Assembly (NCBI GenBank): GCA_964594365.1
Contig: CAZQMB010000001.1
Span: 1 to 64,000, forward strand
Direction: 5' to 3'
Length of the DNA: 64,000 bases
Source: CAIUSP01 sp964594365
GTDB taxonomy: Bacteria; Actinomycetota; Thermoleophilia; Solirubrobacterales; 70-9
Shown here: piece after piece, positions 58,859 through 64,000 of the stretch
Layout of the letters: each line of letters starts with the position of its first letter
Numbering within the stretch: the first letter of the stretch is position 1
Notes under the pieces: model-generated
Databases searched by the model: none
What the model was told of the DNA's origin: nothing
Seen by the model: only the letters and a program-made list of their open reading frames with translations
Position numbers and translations under genes: made by a program

Positions 58859-60195
58859 TGTTCCCCGTCCGTTCGACCCTGCGGTGGCGTATCGCCGGAC
58901 TCTGCGCCGGGTTGACCATGTTGATCCTCATCGCCTTTGCGGCCGTACTGGGAACCCTCCTGACCAACCGGATAGAGGACGACCAGGCGGTCGAGCTGCA
59001 ACGGCAGGCCCGTGACCTGGCCCTGGCCGTCCGTCCCGACGATCTCGACCTCGAGCGAGCCCTTCTGCCCGCCGATGCCGTCTACCGGATCCTCGACCCG
59101 TTCGGAATCACCAAGCAGGTCAGCTCCCCGCTGGCTCACGACTTCGGCTCCCCCGGCGACGGGATCACCGAGTCCAGAGGCATCCTGGTGGCAACTGCCT
59201 CGATCGACAGGGGAACCGAGAACCTCGGCTTCGTCCAGTTCGGCAGACCCGATGACGCAATGGACGCCACCATCGGCCGGGTTTGGCTGTTCCTCGGTCT
59301 CTGCGTGATCGGGGGTACGGCACTGGCACTCCTCGCAGGCCTGACGGTAGCCGGACAGGCGATGAGACCGATCACCTCCCTCACGGAGCTCGCGCGTAAG
59401 GTCGCACGCTCGGGGGATCCCTCGGATCGTGCGCCGATCCTGGCCTCGGACGACGAGGTGGGGGAACTCGCGCGGACGTTCGAGGGGATGCTGGATTCGA
59501 TCGAAGCCTCAGAGACCCAGCGAGAGGACGCCTTCCGTCGGCAGCGGGAGTTCATCGCCGATGCATCACACGAACTTCGAACTCCACTCACCTCGATCCA
59601 ACTCAACCTGGAGATGCTTCGGGATGGACACGATGAGGAAGGGGTAGCGGTCTCCTCAGCGCTCGACTCCACCCGGCGGATGAACCTCCTGGTGGCCGAC
59701 CTCTTGCTCCTGGCACGAGCTGACTCGAGCGCTCCGCGGTCGCTCGAATCAGTAGATCTCTCCGAGATCGCCCGCACTGCGATCAGGGAGGTGGAGCCCA
59801 TTGCGGGGGATCACGTCCTGGTGCCCGCTTTGAGCGACTGCCCCGGAGTCGAGGGCGACCGGAACTCCCTGCAGCGTGCCGCGCGGAATCTGATCGAGAA
59901 CGCCGTACGACACACCCCGCCGGGGACGAAGGTGGAGATCAGAACCGCCTCCTCCCTAGACGCAGTCAGGTTGGTGGTCTCAGACGACGGGCCGGGTTTG
60001 CCCGCTGGCAAGGAGGAGAAGGTTTTCGAGCGCTTCGTACGGGCCGACGGCTCGGCTGACACCACACGAAGCGAGGGAACCGGACTCGGCCTGGCGATCG
60101 TCAGGGCCGTGGCAGAAGCGCATGGGGGAAATGCCATCGCCCGCAGTAGTCCGGAGGGTGGAGCAGAGTTCGAGATCGTCATACCGACGTCCTGA
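58858..60195 (+). CDS. Sensor histidine kinase
   Basis: 445 residues. Two transmembrane helices (about 10-32 and 140-165) flank a short extracytoplasmic sensor of ~105 residues. The HAMP segment is from about 166 to 218. The dimerisation domain holds the H box FIADASHELRTPLTSIQ with phosphoacceptor His238, and the ATPase part has NLIENAVRHTPPG (N box), VSDDGPGLPAGKEEKVFERF (G1/F boxes) and EGTGLGLAIVRAVAEAHGG (G2). It pairs with the regulator upstream by one-base overlap. The sensor domain matches no ligand family I can name. Confidence 0.94.
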   Translation: MFPVRSTLRWRIAGLCAGLTMLILIAFAAVLGTLLTNRIEDDQAVELQRQARDLALAVRPDDLDLERALLPADAVYRILDPFGITKQVSSPLAHDFGSPGDGITESRGILVATASIDRGTENLGFVQFGRPDDAMDATIGRVWLFLGLCVIGGTALALLAGLTVAGQAMRPITSLTELARKVARSGDPSDRAPILASDDEVGELARTFEGMLDSIEASETQREDAFRRQREFIADASHELRTPLTSIQLNLEMLRDGHDEEGVAVSSALDSTRRMNLLVADLLLLARADSSAPRSLESVDLSEIARTAIREVEPIAGDHVLVPALSDCPGVEGDRNSLQRAARNLIENAVRHTPPGTKVEIRTASSLDAVRLVVSDDGPGLPAGKEEKVFERFVRADGSADTTRSEGTGLGLAIVRAVAEAHGGNAIARSSPEGGAEFEIVIPTS

Positions 60196-60218
60196 GCCGG
60201 TCGCCGATCTCCCGCTCG

Positions 60219-61886
60219 TCAAACTTCTACTACGACGGGAAGCACCAGAGGGCGGCGCTTCATCCGCTTCCAGGTGTGCTCCGCCACATCCTCGTGGAGG
60301 TCCTGCTGGATCATCGAGATCTCACTGATCTCATCTTCGGCGGCCTCGAAGAGCGTATCCGCCACCACCTCCTTGAGCTCTGCGATCAGGGATGATCCCC
60401 GACCGTCGTCACCTTCTGGGACACCTCGCAGGATGACCTCAGGATCAGCGACCTGAGACCCATCGTCGGCGGAGATAGTCGCCACCACGATGATCAGACC
60501 ATCACCGGAGAGCTTGCGTCGATCGCGGAGCGCGAACTCGTCTGGCTCTCCGATCGCAACCCCGTCCACGAAGATCATGCTCGCGTGGACGTCCTCCCCG
60601 AATCGTGCGCCCTTCTCGTCTATCACCAAGGGCAACCCGTTCTTGCCTACGAACACCGAGTCCGGTGAGTGTCCGACCGACTCCGCCAGGCCGGCGTGGA
60701 GCCTCAACCGCTTGTTGTCCCCATGGAACGGGAAGACGTACTTCGGCTTGGTGACGTTGAGCATCAGTTTGATCTCGTCTTGCCAACCGTGACCGGAAGC
60801 ATGGATGGGGGCGTCCGCCGCGGTCACGACCGAAGCTCCGATCTCAAATATCCGATCCACCGTCTCGTTCACGGAACGTTCGTTACCGGGAACCGGAGTA
60901 GCCGAGAAGACCACCGTGTCACCCGAGTGGAGTTCCACGTCGGGATGGTCGCGATGGGCCATGCGCCTCAGCGCGGACAGTGGCTCGCCCTGGCTACCGG
61001 TGGAGATCACGACTACCTTGTCGTCGGGAAGATCCTCGATCTCCTTGGGTGAGATGAGGAGGCCTTCCGGGGCCTTTGCAATACCGAGATTCGATGCGAT
61101 GTTGAAGTTCTTCCGCATCGAACGACCCACGAGTGCCACCTTCCGGTCGAGCTTCGCAGCGGCGTCGATCACCTGTTGAACGCGATGGACGTTCGAAGCG
61201 AAAGACGTGACGACGATCCTGCCCTTGCATCGGGAGAACTCCTGCTCGAGAGCAGGCCCGACGCTGGACTCGGATGGCGCGGTACCCCGCCTGTCGGCAT
61301 TGGTCGAATCACCACACAGACAGAGGATTCCCTCTCGCCCCAGCTCCGCGAGACGCGGTATGTCACTCGGGCGACCCCCTACCGGCGTCTGGTCGAACTT
61401 GTAGTCACCGGTAACGAGGATCGTTCCGAGTTCGCTTCGCAGAGCGACGGCTCTGGCGTCCGGGATCGAGTGCGTCATGTGGATCATCTCCATCTCGAAC
61501 GGACCGATCTCGGCCACCTCGCCGAGGGGGATGTCGACCAAAGGCACATCACGCAGCTTGTGCTCGTCCAACTTAGAACGGACCATCCCGATCGTCAGCG
61601 GCCCGCCGTAGATCACCGGGGGGATGCCGAGTTCACGCAATACGTACGGAAGTGCCCCCACATGATCTTCATGACCGTGAGTGAGGACTATGCCCTCGAT
61701 GTCGTCGGCCCTGTCCCGGAGTGAGCTGAAGTCAGGCAGCACGAGATCTATACCGAGCATCTCCGCGGTCGGGAACATCACGCCGCAGTCGACGAGGACG
61801 ATCTTCCCCTCGGTTTCGACGGCGGTCATGTTCTTGCCTATCTCCCCCAGTCCGCCGAGCGGGAGTATGCGCAGTTCGGCTGACAC
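60219..61886 (-). CDS. rnj: Ribonuclease J
   Basis: Exo- and endoribonuclease for mRNA decay and rRNA maturation, with a metallo-beta-lactamase/beta-CASP core. 555 residues. The zinc motif LTHGHEDHVGALPYVL carries His70, His72, Asp74 and His75; LVTGDYKFDQTPV and CLCGDSTNADRRGTA follow. The beta-CASP part has IVVTSFASNVHRVQQ and ISTGSQGEPLSALRRMA, then IHASGHGWQDEIKLML. A C-terminal domain from about 450 helps form dimers. It lies three bases after dapA on the same strand, the common rnj-dapA pair. Confidence 0.95.
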   Translation of the reverse strand: MSAELRILPLGGLGEIGKNMTAVETEGKIVLVDCGVMFPTAEMLGIDLVLPDFSSLRDRADDIEGIVLTHGHEDHVGALPYVLRELGIPPVIYGGPLTIGMVRSKLDEHKLRDVPLVDIPLGEVAEIGPFEMEMIHMTHSIPDARAVALRSELGTILVTGDYKFDQTPVGGRPSDIPRLAELGREGILCLCGDSTNADRRGTAPSESSVGPALEQEFSRCKGRIVVTSFASNVHRVQQVIDAAAKLDRKVALVGRSMRKNFNIASNLGIAKAPEGLLISPKEIEDLPDDKVVVISTGSQGEPLSALRRMAHRDHPDVELHSGDTVVFSATPVPGNERSVNETVDRIFEIGASVVTAADAPIHASGHGWQDEIKLMLNVTKPKYVFPFHGDNKRLRLHAGLAESVGHSPDSVFVGKNGLPLVIDEKGARFGEDVHASMIFVDGVAIGEPDEFALRDRRKLSGDGLIIVVATISADDGSQVADPEVILRGVPEGDDGRGSSLIAELKEVVADTLFEAAEDEISEISMIQQDLHEDVAEHTWKRMKRRPLVLPVVVEV

Positions 61887-61888
61887 CG

Positions 61889-62761
61889 TCAGGCTCCGGC
61901 CCGCTGGATGCCGAGAGTCGAGAGAGCGGTCTCGATCTCCTGGCGCTCCTCGTCACTCGCAGGAACCATCGGCAATCTCATCCTGTCGCTGCATAGTCCG
62001 ATCGAGTCGAGTGCCGCCTTGATCGGAATCGGGTTCGTAGTCACGCCGAGCGCCGTGTATAGCGGGCGGAGATCCTCGTCTTCGGACCTCGCAGCATCGA
62101 GTTCGCCGGCTACCACGCTGTCGTAGATCGAACGCATACGGCGGCCGACGAGATGCGAAGCCACCAGGATCCCGCCGGTTCCCCCGGCTTCGAGACAGCG
62201 AAGATAGGAGTCGTCGTTGCCCGCGAGGAGATCGAGTCCGGGTATCTGCTGGATCTCCTCGTCGTTCGCCTGCTTGACGGCGACCACGTTCTCGATCTCG
62301 GCGAGTTCAGCCAAGAGGTCCGGAGGCATGTTGATCACCGCTCTCGATGGGATGTTGTAGAGGATCACGGGGCACTCGACCGACCCTGCGACGGCGCCGA
62401 AGTGAGCGAGCAGTCCACGGCGATTCGGCTTGTTGTAGTAGGGACAGACGACGAGCACCCCGGCCGCACCCGCATCCGCCGCCGCCCTGGAGAGTTCGAC
62501 CGAGTGCGCGGTGTCGTTGGAGCCGGTGCCACAGACGACCGCACACTCATCGCCGACCTCTTCGAGCACCGCTGAGAGCAGGGCGATCTTCTCAGAGTCA
62601 TCGAGTGTCGGTGATTCACCGGTGGTCCCGGCGACCACGATGCCGTCGGATCCATTCTCGATCAGGTGACGGGCCACTCTCCGGGACGCGGCAAGGTCTA
62701 CCGATCCGTCCGCCGCAAAGGGCGTGACCATCGCCGTCATGACACCCTCGAAGGTCGACAC
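61889..62761 (-). CDS. dapA: 4-hydroxy-tetrahydrodipicolinate synthase
   Basis: First step of the lysine/diaminopimelate branch: condenses pyruvate with aspartate semialdehyde. 290 residues, TIM barrel. Schiff-base Lys163 in VVAVKQANDEE, Tyr135 in VILYNIPSRAV, and Thr46-Thr47 in VVAGTTGESPTL form the active site. Start GTG 62761. It supplies the substrate of the DapL-like enzyme at 46125-47315. It is transcribed with rnj downstream and the amidase upstream. Confidence 0.96.
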   Translation of the reverse strand: MSTFEGVMTAMVTPFAADGSVDLAASRRVARHLIENGSDGIVVAGTTGESPTLDDSEKIALLSAVLEEVGDECAVVCGTGSNDTAHSVELSRAAADAGAAGVLVVCPYYNKPNRRGLLAHFGAVAGSVECPVILYNIPSRAVINMPPDLLAELAEIENVVAVKQANDEEIQQIPGLDLLAGNDDSYLRCLEAGGTGGILVASHLVGRRMRSIYDSVVAGELDAARSEDEDLRPLYTALGVTTNPIPIKAALDSIGLCSDRMRLPMVPASDEERQEIETALSTLGIQRAGA

Positions 62762-62764
62762 GGT

Positions 62765-64000
62765 TCAGCCCCGGCCCGCCGCATCGACGGCAGCCGGACG
62801 TCGCTCGGACCACGGGTGAGCCGCCTCGAGCTCTGCGGCAACGCGAAGCAGGAGATCCTCTCTCCCGTACGGTGCGATCAGCTGGATGCCCACCGGAAGC
62901 CCGCTCTCGCTCATGTGGAGAGGCAAAGAGATGGCTGGGTTGCCGGTCGAGTTGATCAAGGCCGTGAAGGCGCCCATGCTCTGAGCGCGCCTCATCGCCT
63001 CGAACGGGTCTGATCCCGCGGTCGGGAACTCCCCCAGGCGAGGAGGCGTTTCGGCCAGCGTCGGCGTCAGCATCAGATCGTGACCCGAATCGAACCAGTC
63101 CCCGAGCATCCGCCCTATGGCCTGATGCAACGTGACGGCGCCGAGGTACTCGGCACCTGTGACCGCCTTGCCCCGCTGCGCCATCTCCCAAGTGAGCGGC
63201 TCGACATCGTCCGCTCCGATCGAGCGTCCGGTGACCATCTCGAGCTGCTGGAAGGTGAGTGTCTGGCCCACATACCAGCGGGCCATGAAGGTCTGAGCGG
63301 GGTCCGGCAGACCGGAGGTTGCAGCGGGGGCTTCCGGGGTCTGCTCGTCGACCTCGTGGCCGAGATCGCTCAGCATCTTCGCCGCCGCACGAGCCGCGAG
63401 CTGCACCTCGGGATCCGGCTCGAGGTCGATGTACGGCGTGGTGGCGAGGCCGATACGCAAGCTCTCGTGACCGGCAGACAGTTCATCTCGGTAAGGGCGG
63501 CTGGGGGCAGGGGCCGTGTATGGATCCCCGGGTCCCATACCGTGCACGGCATCGAGGATGCCAGCCACGTCTCTGACGGAACGCGCAACCACCAGTTCCT
63601 CGACCAGGCCCGACATGGTGTCTCCCGCAAGGGGGCCTTGCGAGGTGCGCGCTCTCGATGGCTTGAGGCCCACTAGGCCGCAGCAGCTGGCGGGGATCCT
63701 GATCGAGCCACCGCCGTCGTTCGCGTGTGCGATCGGGACCACGCCGGCCGCGACGGCCGAGGCTGATCCACCGCTCGAGCCGCCCGGCGTGTGGTCGAGG
63801 TTCCATGGGTTGGCGGTCGCACCGTAGGCGAGAGGCTCCGTAGTCGGCAGGATCCCTAGTTCCGGTGTGTTGGTCTTGCCGATCGTCACCAGCCCGGCGT
63901 CGCGGAATCGAGAGCCAAGGTAGGTGTCGACGGGCGACCGGAAGTCCAAGCCCTTGAGGAACTCCATGCCCATGAACAGCGGTTGACCGGCTAGAGCGGC
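62765..64000 (-). CDS. Amidase (amidase signature family), N-terminus outside window
   Basis: At least 411 residues; the frame is open to the window edge, so the true start and the N-terminal catalytic Lys lie upstream. The Ser-rich signature is present: HTPGGSSGGSASAVAAGVVP, and NDGGGSIRIPASCCGLVGLKPS holds the nucleophilic serine and the cis-Ser. C-terminal FTALINSTGNPAISLPLHMS and GLPVGIQLIAPYGREDLLLR are typical of the family. It is not GatA, which has other landmarks; the substrate is unknown. It ends three bases before dapA starts. Confidence 0.88.
   Translation of the reverse strand, partial: AALAGQPLFMGMEFLKGLDFRSPVDTYLGSRFRDAGLVTIGKTNTPELGILPTTEPLAYGATANPWNLDHTPGGSSGGSASAVAAGVVPIAHANDGGGSIRIPASCCGLVGLKPSRARTSQGPLAGDTMSGLVEELVVARSVRDVAGILDAVHGMGPGDPYTAPAPSRPYRDELSAGHESLRIGLATTPYIDLEPDPEVQLAARAAAKMLSDLGHEVDEQTPEAPAATSGLPDPAQTFMARWYVGQTLTFQQLEMVTGRSIGADDVEPLTWEMAQRGKAVTGAEYLGAVTLHQAIGRMLGDWFDSGHDLMLTPTLAETPPRLGEFPTAGSDPFEAMRRAQSMGAFTALINSTGNPAISLPLHMSESGLPVGIQLIAPYGREDLLLRVAAELEAAHPWSERRPAAVDAAGRG

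Overview
The window is about 64 kb of high-GC bacterial chromosome in draft assembly state, with two 100-base N blocks at 27046-27145 and 43880-43979. It looks like a member of the Actinomycetota, possibly class Thermoleophilia or a relative. The phylum rests on MurA with Asp in place of the catalytic Cys, the GarA-like FHA/FtsR-like MerR pair, SepF, the short EF-Ts, MurT/GatD, adjacent RNase J and DapA genes, and many leaderless-type promoters. The class is a guess from gene content. The window is mostly conserved core chromosome. I saw no phage, insertion sequence, CRISPR array, defence island or tRNA gene.

Layout. 1-3588 is the tail of an rRNA operon: 16S 3' end, a tRNA-free spacer with several hairpins, 23S, 5S and an intrinsic terminator. 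3589-4308 has no confident protein gene but ends near a second intrinsic terminator that may close a small structured RNA. 4309-12471 holds murA, a beta-propeller membrane protein, a CCA/poly(A) polymerase-type gene and the block pgeF, yggS, sepF, proC, yggT, lspA, rluD. 12502-19541 is the block rpsB, tsf, pyrH, frr, uppS, cdsA, dxr, rseP, led by a long hairpin in front of rpsB. ispG and proS follow at 22598-25550, separated from rseP by an inverted MFS transporter and an acyl-CoA synthetase. 25563-29472 carries a pgsA-like gene, the FHA/MerR pair (MerR is cut by the first gap), a START-like protein and an AGPS-like flavoenzyme.

29469-40190 is a mixed stretch: RskA-like membrane protein, thioesterase, nadE, ImmA/IrrE-like zincin, potassium channel, YdjC deacetylase, dinB, a small unknown protein, ccdA, lipoproteins, hydrolase, peroxiredoxin, cyclophilin and a methyltransferase. 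40201-44182 is a cell-wall operon: diacylglycerol-kinase-like gene, murT, an inserted methyltransferase and gatD. The minus-strand block 44179-55415 holds dut, hflX, dapL-like, dapF, miaA, miaB, a cupredoxin, recX, recA, an epoxide hydrolase and cinA. ftsK and a divergent two-component system follow, then rnj, dapA and an amidase cut by the window edge.

Main themes. Envelope synthesis dominates: peptidoglycan precursors (murA, dapA, dapL-like, dapF, uppS, murT/gatD), phospholipids (cdsA, pgsA-like), lipoproteins (lspA), isoprenoids (dxr, ispG) and division (sepF, ftsK). The most notable observations are a DapF homologue with both catalytic cysteines changed to serine; at least 19 genes with a TANNNT hexamer 6-9 bases before the start codon; a scaffold gap in gatD whose flanks share 55 identical bases, so the gene is probably intact; a methyltransferase between murT and gatD; and a recX whose conserved N-terminus runs in frame up to the recA stop with no usual start codon. 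I found no clear new multi-gene system.
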